Of a stretch of 64,000 nt of DNA, positions 16,619 to 24,260 are shown piece by piece. The notes beneath the pieces were generated by a model. The model made no database searches. It was not told where the DNA came from and was given only the letters and a program-made list of their open reading frames with translations. The first letter of the stretch is position 1. Every line of letters starts with the position of its first letter. The position numbers and the translations under genes are program-made. Origin of the DNA: Mesorhizobium sp. B2-7-2. GTDB lineage: Bacteria; Pseudomonadota; Alphaproteobacteria; Rhizobiales; Rhizobiaceae. The stretch covers positions 1-64,000 of the forward strand of contig NZ_VFTZ01000023.1 of the NCBI RefSeq assembly GCF_006440775.1. Direction: 5' to 3'.

Positions 16619-17947
16619 ATGTCCAACCGGCTGAAAGTCACGCCGAACGATCTCAGCGCATTCTGGATGCCGTTCACGGCAAACCGCCAGTTCAAGCAGG
16701 CGCCGCGCATGTTCGTGTCCGCCAAGGACATGCATTACACCACCAGCGACGGCCGCAAGGTGCTCGACGGCACCGCGGGCCTGTGGTGCGTGAACGCCGG
16801 CCACTGCCGGCCGAAGATCACCGAGGCGATCCAGAACCAGGCTGCCGAGCTCGACTACGCGCCGGCTTTCCAGATGGGCCATCCGATCGTATTCGAGCTG
16901 GCGAACCGCCTGGTCGATATCGCGCCCAAGGGCATGGACCATGTCTTCTTCACCAATTCCGGATCGGAATCGGTGGACACCGCGCTGAAGATGGCGATCG
17001 CCTATCACCGCGTTCGCGGCGAGGGCTCGCGCACCCGCCTGATCGGCCGCGAGCGCGGCTATCACGGCGTCAATTTCGGCGGCATCTCGGTCGGCGGCAT
17101 CGTCTCCAACCGCAAGATGTTCGGCACGCTGCTCGGCGGCGTCGACCATCTGCCGCACACGCATCTGCCGGAGAAGAACGCCTTCTCGAAGGGCGTGCCG
17201 GAGCATGGCGCCGAGCTCGCCAATGAGCTGGAGCGTCTCGTCACCTTGCATGACGCCTCGACCATCGCTGCCGTCATCGTCGAGCCGGTCGCCGGCTCCA
17301 CCGGCGTCATCCTGCCGCCGAAGGGCTATCTGCAGAAACTTCGGGAAATCTGCACGAAGCACGGCATATTGTTGATTTTCGATGAAGTGATCACCGGATT
17401 CGGCCGCCTCGGCGCGCCGTTCGCGGCAGACTATTTCGGGGTCACGCCGGACATCATGACGACGGCCAAGGGCGTCTCCAACGGCGTCATTCCGATGGGC
17501 GCGGTGTTCGTCAAGAAGGAGATCCACGACGCCTTCATGACCGGCCCTGAGCACATGATCGAGTTCTTCCACGGCTACACCTATTCGGGCAATCCGATCG
17601 CCTGCGCCGCGGCGCTCGGCACGCTCGATACCTACAAGGAAGAGGGCCTGCTGACCCGCGGCGAGGAGCTGGCGCCTTACTGGGAAGACGCGCTGCATTC
17701 GCTGAAGGGTGAGCCGCATGTCATCGACATCCGCAACATCGGCCTGATCGGTGCGATCGAGCTGGCGCCGATCGCCGGTAGCCCGACCAAGCGGGCGTTC
17801 TCGGCCTTCGTCAAAGCGTTCGAACGCGGCGCGCTGATCCGCACCACCGGCGACATCATCGCGCTGTCGCCGCCGCTGATCATCACCAAGGGCCAGATCA
17901 ACGAACTGATCGACCATGTGCGTGAGGTGCTGAGGTCGATCGACTGA
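16619..17947 (+). CDS. Omega-amino acid (beta-alanine) : pyruvate aminotransferase
   Basis: A 442-residue class III PLP aminotransferase. Visible are FTNSGSESVDTALKMA (cofactor phosphate loop), ERGYHGVNFGG, LIFDEVITGFGRLG (Asp holding the pyridine N) and Lys284 in TTAKGVSNG as Schiff-base lysine. WMPFTANRQF at the N-terminus is typical of beta-alanine:pyruvate transaminases. In this context it would convert beta-alanine (from uracil) or beta-aminoisobutyrate (from thymine) to semialdehyde, the step after ureidopropionase. AAGGGGAAG lies just before ATG 16619. A RutR-type operator is 80 bases upstream. No methylmalonate-semialdehyde dehydrogenase is seen nearby. Confidence 0.9.
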   Translation: MSNRLKVTPNDLSAFWMPFTANRQFKQAPRMFVSAKDMHYTTSDGRKVLDGTAGLWCVNAGHCRPKITEAIQNQAAELDYAPAFQMGHPIVFELANRLVDIAPKGMDHVFFTNSGSESVDTALKMAIAYHRVRGEGSRTRLIGRERGYHGVNFGGISVGGIVSNRKMFGTLLGGVDHLPHTHLPEKNAFSKGVPEHGAELANELERLVTLHDASTIAAVIVEPVAGSTGVILPPKGYLQKLREICTKHGILLIFDEVITGFGRLGAPFAADYFGVTPDIMTTAKGVSNGVIPMGAVFVKKEIHDAFMTGPEHMIEFFHGYTYSGNPIACAAALGTLDTYKEEGLLTRGEELAPYWEDALHSLKGEPHVIDIRNIGLIGAIELAPIAGSPTKRAFSAFVKAFERGALIRTTGDIIALSPPLIITKGQINELIDHVREVLRSID

Positions 17948-17979
17948 CAAGCCGGAGCGGGCACTCTGCCGTGGAGGGC

Positions 17980-18166
17980 AGGGCAATCGCATATAGCTTT
18001 GGCAGTTCGGACATGTCTGGGCGTCATCCTCGGGCTTGTCCCGAGGATCTACCGGCCCCTGATCTTGTCGCGCTATATCCGCGTGCGACGGCGGATCCTC
18101 GGGTCAAGCCCGAGGATGACGGCCTCGTGTTGGCCTTCGCCGATAAGCCTCGTATGCGATTGCCCT
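17980..18166. repeat. Palindromic repeat (family G)
   Basis: The element begins agggcaatcgcata and ends tatgcgattgccct, with an inner palindrome cgtcatcctcgggcttgtcc mirrored by caagcccgaggatgacg. A second copy is at 22401-22599. It occupies most of the gap 17948-18239, where I see no gene. Confidence 0.88.
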
Positions 18167-18239
18167 ATCGCGTGGAAGGGAGGGTGTCCGCGAAGCCGCT
18201 GGCTGAGGTCGACGCCGCAGCGCCGACATTCGGTGAGAT

Positions 18240-18878
18240 TCAGGCCGGCTGCGCGCCGATGCCGGTCAGAATCACCCGCTTGATGTTTTCCTTGGCTTCC
18301 CGCCATTGCCGGTCCGAGAGCGACTTGCCGCCGTTCAGCGTCTCGATTTGGTGGCCGAAATCGGCGTAATGCTGGGTCGTGGCCCAGAGCATGTAAAGCA
18401 GATGACGCGGGTCGACCGGGTCCATCTTGCCCTCCTCGATCCAGCGCCTGATGATCTCGACGCGGCCGTCGGTCCATTCGCGCAGCGTCGATTCCATATA
18501 GTCCTGAAGCACCGGCGCGCCGTGCATCACCTCCGAGGCCCAGACCTTCGACCCGTCCGGGTGGCGGCGCGATATTTCCATCTTGGCGTCGATATAGGCG
18601 CTGATGCCGTCAACCGGGCCGCGCGCGGCGTCGAAGCAATTGGCCGCCTGCAGCCAGATCTCGAAGATGTTCTGGACGACGGACCGGTAGAGCTCTTCCT
18701 TGGTGGCGAAATAATAGTGGAGATTTGCCTTCGGCAGCCCCGCCAGATCGGCGATCAGCTGCATCGTGGCGCCGCCGAACCCGGCTTCCGCGAACACCTT
18801 CTCGGCAGCGAGCAGAATTGCTTTTTCATTCTCCCGCCTTATGTCCTGTCGCCGCATGGGACGGGTAGATTCGCTCAT
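18240..18878 (-). CDS. RutR-like TetR-family regulator (copy 2)
   Basis: A 212-residue TetR protein, paralogous to the one at 15750. HTH: GATMQLIADLAGLPKANLHYYFATKEEL. The ligand domain keeps SKVWASEVMHGAPVL, EIIRRWIEEGKMDPVDPRHLLYM and ATTQHYADF, as in RutR. ATG 18878 follows GGGGGA; the frame is open for 40 more codons upstream through the operator region and is not used. It is divergent from the beta-ureidopropionase gene, with two 16-base operators in the 120-base gap, the nearer only 20 bases from its own start, so it most likely controls itself and the ureidopropionase-dihydropyrimidinase genes. Confidence 0.9.
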   Translation of the reverse strand: MSESTRPMRRQDIRRENEKAILLAAEKVFAEAGFGGATMQLIADLAGLPKANLHYYFATKEELYRSVVQNIFEIWLQAANCFDAARGPVDGISAYIDAKMEISRRHPDGSKVWASEVMHGAPVLQDYMESTLREWTDGRVEIIRRWIEEGKMDPVDPRHLLYMLWATTQHYADFGHQIETLNGGKSLSDRQWREAKENIKRVILTGIGAQPA

Positions 18879-18897
18879 GTCTCCCCCAAGATTCTCG

Positions 18898-18913
18898 TTG
18901 ACCGCTTGGTCAG
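18898..18913. promoter_or_regulatory. RutR-type operator 1 in the TetR/ureidopropionase divergon
   Basis: TTGACCGCTTGGTCAG matches TTGACCANNTGGTCAA at 12 of 14 defined positions and is a 7-2-7 inverted repeat. It is 20 bases from the TetR start. Confidence 0.7.
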
Positions 18914-18930
18914 CTTGTGTAGTCTGAAAG

Positions 18931-18946
18931 CTGACCATACGGTCAG
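18931..18946. promoter_or_regulatory. RutR-type operator 2 in the TetR/ureidopropionase divergon
   Basis: CTGACCATACGGTCAG is a 7-2-7 inverted repeat, 33 bases centre-to-centre from operator 1 and 52 bases before the ureidopropionase start. Confidence 0.7.
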
Positions 18947-18998
18947 GATGCAAACCACTCAAGGGGCGACAAGACCCCCGGTGAAAATGGGAACGCAA

Positions 18999-20249
18999 AT
19001 GGCCGCACCCGGCGAAAACCTGCGCGTTAATTCAGACCGCTTGTGGGACTCCATCATGGAGATGGCGAAGATCGGCCCCGGCATTGCCGGCGGCAACAAT
19101 CGCCAGACCGTTACCGACGAGGACGGCGAGGGCCGCCATCTGTTCAAGCGCTGGTGCGAGGCCGCGGGGCTCGAAATGAGCCTCGACGAGATGGGCACGA
19201 TGTTTGCCCGCCGCGAGGGCACCGATCCCAGCCTGCCGCCCGTCTATGTCGGCAGCCACCTCGACACGCAGCCGACCGGCGGCAAGTATGACGGCGTGCT
19301 CGGCGTGCTGGGCGGTTTGGAAGTCGTGCGCTCGCTCAACGATCTCGGCATCAAGACGAGGCATCCGATCGTCGTCACCAATTGGACCAATGAGGAAGGC
19401 GCGCGCTTCGCGCCGGCGATGATGGCGTCCGGCGTGTTCGCCGGCGTGCTCGACCAGGCCGATGTCTACCAGCATGTCGACAAGGACGGCAAAAAGTTCG
19501 GCGAGGAGCTTGAGCGCATTGGCTGGAAGGGCGCCGAGAAGGTCGGCGACCGCAAGATCCATGCCTTCTTCGAACTGCATATCGAGCAAGGGCCGATCCT
19601 CGAGGACGAGGGTATCGATATCGGCGTCGTGACCCACGGCCAGGGCCTGAAATGGCTGCAGGTGACGCTGACCGGCAAGGAAGCGCACACCGGCTCGACG
19701 CCGATGCCGAAGCGCCGCAATGCCGGGCTCGGCATGGCGCGCGTGATCGAATTGGTGCACGAGATCGCCATGGACTACCAGCCGGACGCCGTCGGCGCGG
19801 TCGGCCACATGCAGGCCTATCCAAACTCGCGCAACATCATCGCCGGCCGCACGGTCTTCACGATCGACATCCGCTCGCCCGAGAAGGAAGTGCTCGACGC
19901 CATGGACGGCCGCATACGCGAAGGCATCGACACGATCTGCGACGCGCTCGACATCAAATACGAGATCGAGCAGGTCGGACATTTCGACCCGGTCACCTTC
20001 GACAAGAATTGCGTCAAGGCTGTGCGGGATGCGGCAGACCGCTTGGGTTATTCCCATCGCAATATCGTCTCCGGCGCCGGCCACGATGCCTGCTGGATCA
20101 ACCGCGTCGCGCCGACCGCGATGGTGATGTGCCCCTGCGTCGACGGGCTCAGCCACAACGAGGCCGAGGAGATTACCAAGGAATGGGCGGCGGCGGGCGC
20201 CGATGTGCTGTTCCATGCGGTGGTCGAGACGGCTGGAATCGTTGAATGA
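18999..20249 (+). CDS. Beta-ureidopropionase (Zn-dependent hydantoinase/carbamoylase family amidase)
   Basis: A 416-residue M20-family amidohydrolase that removes the carbamoyl group of N-carbamoyl-beta-alanine or -beta-aminoisobutyrate, third step of reductive pyrimidine breakdown. Metal-site motifs are GSHLDTQPTGGKYDGVLG (His and bridging Asp), NWTNEEGARF (Glu pair), FFELHIEQGP (His) and DGLSHNEAE (His near the C-terminus). AHTGSTPM is the dimerisation-domain hallmark. Starts at 18948, 18987 and 18999 are all in frame; I use ATG 18999 because MAAPGENLRVNSDRLWDS matches the usual start of relatives. Dihydropyrimidinase follows 166 bases downstream after a strong hairpin. Confidence 0.9.
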   Translation: MAAPGENLRVNSDRLWDSIMEMAKIGPGIAGGNNRQTVTDEDGEGRHLFKRWCEAAGLEMSLDEMGTMFARREGTDPSLPPVYVGSHLDTQPTGGKYDGVLGVLGGLEVVRSLNDLGIKTRHPIVVTNWTNEEGARFAPAMMASGVFAGVLDQADVYQHVDKDGKKFGEELERIGWKGAEKVGDRKIHAFFELHIEQGPILEDEGIDIGVVTHGQGLKWLQVTLTGKEAHTGSTPMPKRRNAGLGMARVIELVHEIAMDYQPDAVGAVGHMQAYPNSRNIIAGRTVFTIDIRSPEKEVLDAMDGRIREGIDTICDALDIKYEIEQVGHFDPVTFDKNCVKAVRDAADRLGYSHRNIVSGAGHDACWINRVAPTAMVMCPCVDGLSHNEAEEITKEWAAAGADVLFHAVVETAGIVE

Positions 20250-20252
20250 CCG

Positions 20253-20357
20253 ATAGAGCATCTCACCATTTCACGGAAACGGTGAGATGCTCTATCTCTT
20301 TGTTTTAACGCAATTTCGGACGGAAAACCGCTTCACACTTTTCCTGAAATTGCTCTA
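20253..20357. repeat. Hairpin plus repeat arm (family C) between ureidopropionase and dihydropyrimidinase genes
   Basis: ATAGAGCATCTCACC (20253-20267) and GGTGAGATGCTCTAT (20281-20295) form a perfect 15-bp stem with a 13-base loop, followed by ctctttgtttt, and then the arm cggacggaaaaccgctt... that mirrors 5173-5229. The stem with T-rich tail could act as a partial terminator inside the presumed operon. Confidence 0.8.
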
Positions 20358-20415
20358 GACCAGTCACCTCGCAACGCCGCTCGCAAAGAAGCGCGAAAGA
20401 ACAGGGGAACAGAGA

Positions 20416-21867
20416 ATGACCAAAGTCATCCGGAACGGCACCATCGTGACCGCCGACCGCACCTGGAAGGCCGACGTGCTTATGCAGCACGGCAAGATCG
20501 TCGCCATCGGCTCCAATCTGCACGGCGACCATGAGTTCGACGCCACGGGCTGCTATGTCATGCCGGGTGGCATCGATCCGCACACCCATCTCGAAATGCC
20601 CTTCATGGGCACTTATTCGGCCGACGATTTCGAATCCGGCACGCGCGCGGCGCTCTCCGGCGGCACGACGATGGTGGTCGATTTCTGCCTGCCGGCGCCG
20701 CAGCAATCGCTGCTGGAAGCGCTGCAGATGTGGGACAACAAGACCTCGAAGGCGTCCTGCGACTATTCCTTCCACATGGCGATCACCTGGTGGGGCAAGC
20801 AGGTGTTCGACGAGATGGCTCAAGTCGTCGACCGGGGCATCACCTCGTTCAAGCATTTCATGGCCTATAAGGGCGCGCTGATGGTGGATGACGACGAGAT
20901 GTATTCGTCGTTTCAGCGCTGCGCCGATCTCGGCGCGCTGCCGCTGGTCCATGCCGAGAATGGCGACGTGGTTGCGGCACTGTCGCAAAAGCTTTTAGCC
21001 GCCGGCAACAACGGCCCGGAAGGCCATGCCTATTCGCGGCCGCCGGAAGTGGAGGGGGAAGCCACCAATCGCGCGATCATGATCGCCGACATGGCCGGCG
21101 TGCCGCTCTATGTCGTGCATGTCTCCTGCGAGCAGAGCCACGAGGCGATCCGCCGCGCCCGCCAGAAGGGCATGCGGGTGTTCGGCGAGCCGCTGATCCA
21201 GCACCTGACGCTCGACGAGACCGAATATTTCAACAAGGACTGGGACCATGCGGCGCGCCGGGTGATGAGCCCGCCTTTCCGCAGCAAGTGGCACCAGGAT
21301 TCGCTGTGGGCCGGCCTGCAGGCCGGCTCGCTGCAGGTCGTGGCGACCGATCACTGCTCCTTCACCACCAGCCAAAAGCGCAACGGCGTCGGCGACTTCA
21401 CCAAGATCCCGAACGGCACCGGCGGGCTCGAGGACCGCTTGCCGGTGCTGTGGACGAGAGGCGTCAACACCGGGCGTCTGACGATGAACGAGTTCGTCGC
21501 GGTGACCTCGACCAACACCGCCAAGATCCTCAACATGTATCCGAAGAAGGGCGCGATCGTCGAAGGCGCCGACGCCGACATCGTCGTGTGGGATCCGAAG
21601 CGCAAGAAGACGATCTCGGCCAAGAACCAGCAGTCGGTGATTGACTACAACGTCTTCGAAGGCGTCGAGGTGACCGGCCTGCCGCGCTTCGTCTTCTCGC
21701 GCGGCGAGCTGTCGATCGAGGAGGCGGACGTCAAAGCCAAGGCCGGCCATGGCGAGTTCGTCGCCCGCGAGCCGAACGCTGCGGTCAACCGGGCGCTGTC
21801 GACCTGGAAGGAGATTTCAGCGCCGCGCAAGGTCGAGCGTACGGGCATTCCGGCAACCGGGGTCTGA
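20416..21867 (+). CDS. hydA: Dihydropyrimidinase
   Basis: A 483-residue D-hydantoinase/dihydropyrimidinase of the amidohydrolase superfamily, which opens dihydrouracil and dihydrothymine rings (second step). His56 and His58 in GGIDPHTHLEMP are metal ligands, Lys152 in FMAYKGALM is the carboxylated bridging lysine, and later ligands are in PLVHAENGD, YVVHVSCEQ and VVATDHCSF. Length is normal for the family. ATG 20416 follows AGGGGAACAG. The next gene begins three bases after its stop. Confidence 0.94.
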   Translation: MTKVIRNGTIVTADRTWKADVLMQHGKIVAIGSNLHGDHEFDATGCYVMPGGIDPHTHLEMPFMGTYSADDFESGTRAALSGGTTMVVDFCLPAPQQSLLEALQMWDNKTSKASCDYSFHMAITWWGKQVFDEMAQVVDRGITSFKHFMAYKGALMVDDDEMYSSFQRCADLGALPLVHAENGDVVAALSQKLLAAGNNGPEGHAYSRPPEVEGEATNRAIMIADMAGVPLYVVHVSCEQSHEAIRRARQKGMRVFGEPLIQHLTLDETEYFNKDWDHAARRVMSPPFRSKWHQDSLWAGLQAGSLQVVATDHCSFTTSQKRNGVGDFTKIPNGTGGLEDRLPVLWTRGVNTGRLTMNEFVAVTSTNTAKILNMYPKKGAIVEGADADIVVWDPKRKKTISAKNQQSVIDYNVFEGVEVTGLPRFVFSRGELSIEEADVKAKAGHGEFVAREPNAAVNRALSTWKEISAPRKVERTGIPATGV

Positions 21868-21869
21868 CC

Positions 21870-22244
21870 ATGCGGGTTCTTCATCTTGCGATCGCGGCGG
21901 CCGCGATGCTTGCCGCCGGCCAGGCGCTCGCCGCCGGCATAGACCTCAGCAAGCCCTATGGCGACAAATATGGCTGCATCAACCGGAACGGCCAGCAAGT
22001 GGCCGCCGACAAGATGCTGCTTCTAACCGACAAGGAACTGATCACGGCGGCCAGCGCCTGCACCTTCAGCAACCACCAAGCGCAGGCCGATGGATCGCTG
22101 GTGGTGACGGAAAAATGCGAGGCTGAAGGCGAAGAGGGACAGCCGACCAAGTTCACCATCAAGCGCAGCGCGAAGGATGCGAAGAAGCTGGTCGTGGTCG
22201 ACGAGGACGGCAATGTGATGGGCGAAGTCGCGCGATGCCGATGA
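21870..22244 (+). CDS. Small periplasmic protein of unknown function
   Basis: A 124-residue protein with a Sec signal (MRVLHLAIAAAAMLAAGQALA, cleavage near residue 21). The mature part has four cysteines (YGCINRNG, ASACTFSN, TEKCEAEG and VARCR at the C-terminus), enough for two disulfides. I do not recognise a family. It starts three bases after the dihydropyrimidinase stop and so is probably read from the same message, but nothing in the sequence ties it to pyrimidines. Confidence 0.75.
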   Translation: MRVLHLAIAAAAMLAAGQALAAGIDLSKPYGDKYGCINRNGQQVAADKMLLLTDKELITAASACTFSNHQAQADGSLVVTEKCEAEGEEGQPTKFTIKRSAKDAKKLVVVDEDGNVMGEVARCR

Positions 22245-22260
22245 TCGCCGAGGTCGGCGC

Positions 22261-22641
22261 TGCCCCTCATCCGCCTGCCGGCACCTTCTCCCCGTATAGT
22301 GACGGGGGGGAGGGGTATGAATGCCGCCTCGACGATCCCTCCGGCAACGTTGGGGATTGGCGAAATCTTTCGAGGCGGCGTCCTTCTCCCCGTCACTATG
22401 CCAGGGCAATCGCATATTGCTTTGGGAGTTCGGACGACCCGGCATGTCTTGGCGTCATCCTCGGGCTTGTCCCGAGGATCTACCGGCCCCTGAACCGGTC
22501 GCGCTATAGCCGCGTGCGACGGCGGATCCTCGGGACAAGCCCGAGGATGACGGCCTTGTGTTGGCCTTCGCCGATAAACCCCATATGCGATTGTCCTGGT
22601 CACCATACCGGGAGAAGTGCCCGGCAGGGCGATGAGGGGCA
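22261..22641. repeat. Outer palindromic repeat (family H) split by a family G element
   Basis: Left arm tgcccctcatccgcctgccg and accttctccccgtatagtga is mirrored near 22603-22641 (ccgggagaagtgcccggc, gatgaggggca). The family G copy at 22401-22599 sits within it, flanked by gtcactat and gtcaccat, which look like a target duplication. The gap 22245-22687 holds only these repeats. Confidence 0.75.
22401..22599. repeat. Palindromic repeat (family G), inner element
   Basis: Runs from ccagggcaatcgcatatt to atatgcgattgtcctgg and shares the inner palindrome cctcgggcttgtcccgagga with the copy at 17980-18166. Confidence 0.88.
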
Positions 22642-22687
22642 GCGCAAACCTGAGGCGGTTGCGCGAATTGCCAGTCCTATGCTGATC

Positions 22688-22948
22688 TCAGGCGACGAGG
22701 CCATCCAGTTCCGGCAGCAGGACGACGCTTTCCTGCTCGTTGGGATCGGTGCGGGCGATGACCGCGGAGGAGGGGGCGCCGCTCAGATTGGCGGGCAGAT
22801 GCGGCACGCCCGCCGGAATGTAGAACAGGTCGCCGGCCTTGACGACGATGTGGTGCTCGAGCCTGTCGCCGTACCAGGTGTGGAGAGCGACATCGGCAAG
22901 GCTCCGGGCGGCGTCGATCGGGTGGGACAGGACGAGTGGAAAGCAACG
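22688..22948 (-). pseudogene. C-terminal remnant of a cupin-domain gene
   Basis: Read on the minus strand from the stop at 22688-22690, the frame gives an uninterrupted cupin C-terminal half: HTWYGDRLEHHIVVKAGD, FYIPAGVPHLPANLSG and ARTDPNEQESVVLLPELD. Upstream the similarity ends near 22890 and the frame closes at a TAG (22949-22951), with no start codon and none of the first cupin motif with its metal-binding His residues. It is therefore a 5'-truncated relic, lying directly before the ABC transporter ATPase gene on the other strand. The family is recalled from rhizobial cupin proteins with this same C-terminal text. Confidence 0.75.
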
Positions 22949-23012
22949 CTATCATAAAATCAACCGGATTGCGGACAGCGCGGCAGCGGCTGCGAAAGGC
23001 AGGCTGCAGCCA

Positions 23013-23804
23013 ATGACCGAACAGCCGCCAGCCGTCGTCTCGGCAAGCAAGCTCGGCCTCACCTTCCAGACCAATGACGGTCCGGTGCAGGCGCTGTCCA
23101 ATGTCGATCTGACCATCGGCAAGGGCGAATTCGTCTCCTTCATCGGCCCGTCCGGCTGCGGCAAGACCACCTTGCTGCGCGTCATCGCCGATCTGGAGAA
23201 GGCGACCGCCGGGGCGATCTCCGTCAACGGCATGACGCCGGAGCAGGCGCGCGAGAAACGCGCCTATGGCTATGTCTTCCAGGCGGCGGCCTTGTTCCCG
23301 TGGCGCACGATCGAGCGCAACGTGGCGCTGCCGCTGGAAATCATCGGCCTCAGCCAGGCCGAGCAGGCCGAGCGCATCAAGCGCACGATGGAGTTGGTCA
23401 ACCTTTCCGGCTTCGAGAAGAAATACCCCTGGCAACTTTCCGGCGGCATGCAGCAGCGCGCGTCGATCGCACGCGCTTTAGCCTTCGATGCGGACCTGCT
23501 TTTGATGGACGAGCCGTTCGGCGCGCTGGACGAGATCGTGCGCGACCATCTGAACGAGCAGCTTTTGGAGTTGTGGAAGCGGACCGACAAGACGATATGC
23601 TTCGTCACTCATTCGATTCCCGAAGCGGTGTACCTGTCGACGCGCATCGTGGTGATGTCGCCGCGGCCCGGCCGCGTCACCGACATCATCGAATCGACGC
23701 TGCCGAGGGAGCGGCCGCTCGACATCCGCGAGACGCCGGAGTTTTTGGCGATCGCCGCGCGCGTGCGGGATGGGCTGAGGGCAGGGCACAGCTATGATGA
23801 TTGA
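23013..23804 (+). CDS. ABC transporter ATP-binding protein (nitrate/sulfonate/pyrimidine type)
   Basis: A 263-residue ATPase of the SsuB/TauB/ThiZ-like family. Walker A GPSGCGKTT, Q-loop VFQAAALFPWRT, signature LSGGMQQRASIARAL, Walker B LLLMDEPFGALD and H-loop VTHSIPEA are all intact. ATG 23013 begins MTEQPPAVVSASKLGL; the frame stays open upstream to 22839, opposite the cupin remnant. It powers uptake with the two permeases and the NMT1-type binding protein downstream, although 456 bases of repeats separate it from permease 1. Confidence 0.92.
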   Translation: MTEQPPAVVSASKLGLTFQTNDGPVQALSNVDLTIGKGEFVSFIGPSGCGKTTLLRVIADLEKATAGAISVNGMTPEQAREKRAYGYVFQAAALFPWRTIERNVALPLEIIGLSQAEQAERIKRTMELVNLSGFEKKYPWQLSGGMQQRASIARALAFDADLLLMDEPFGALDEIVRDHLNEQLLELWKRTDKTICFVTHSIPEAVYLSTRIVVMSPRPGRVTDIIESTLPRERPLDIRETPEFLAIAARVRDGLRAGHSYDD

Positions 23805-23815
23805 GGCGGACGGGC

Positions 23816-24252
23816 CTCCTCCTCTCCCCACCGGGGAGAGGGTGGCCGCGCAGCGGCCGGGTGAGGGGGCGTCTACTCGCGCCTTCGTCATCCTAGGGCG
23901 GAGCAGGCGCGCCACCCCGCGTGTTAAGGAAGCCGGCCATCGCGATTTCGTCATCCTAGGGCGTAGCGACGCGAAGCGGAGCGCAGACCCTAGGATCCAT
24001 TCCGTGACGCTGGTCGAAGGGCGTAAGCCGCTCAGAATACCGGACGAGCAGAGCGCGGCGCAGGGAGCTGTATTCTGGAACGTTGCGGAGCTCAGAAGTA
24101 ACGGAATGGATCCTAGGGTCTGCGCCGCGTCGCTTTGCTCCTTGCTCCGCCCTAGGATGACGAAAAATACCAGCGCCGCAGCACTCCAGTCGAACGTGCC
24201 CGGCCTTCGCTTCGCTCCGGCCGCCCTCTCCCCGATGGGGAGAGGAGGAGAG
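23816..24252. repeat. Nested palindromic repeats inside the ABC transporter operon
   Basis: Outer arms cctctccccaccggggagag (23821-23840) and gccctctccccgatggggag (near 24222-24244) enclose a complete family A element (23946-24164, tttcgtcatcctagg to cctaggatgacgaaa) and a truncated family A arm (about 23884-23912). This fills the whole gap between the ATPase and the first permease; no gene is seen in it. Confidence 0.8.
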
Positions 24253-24260
24253 CCGCGCTG

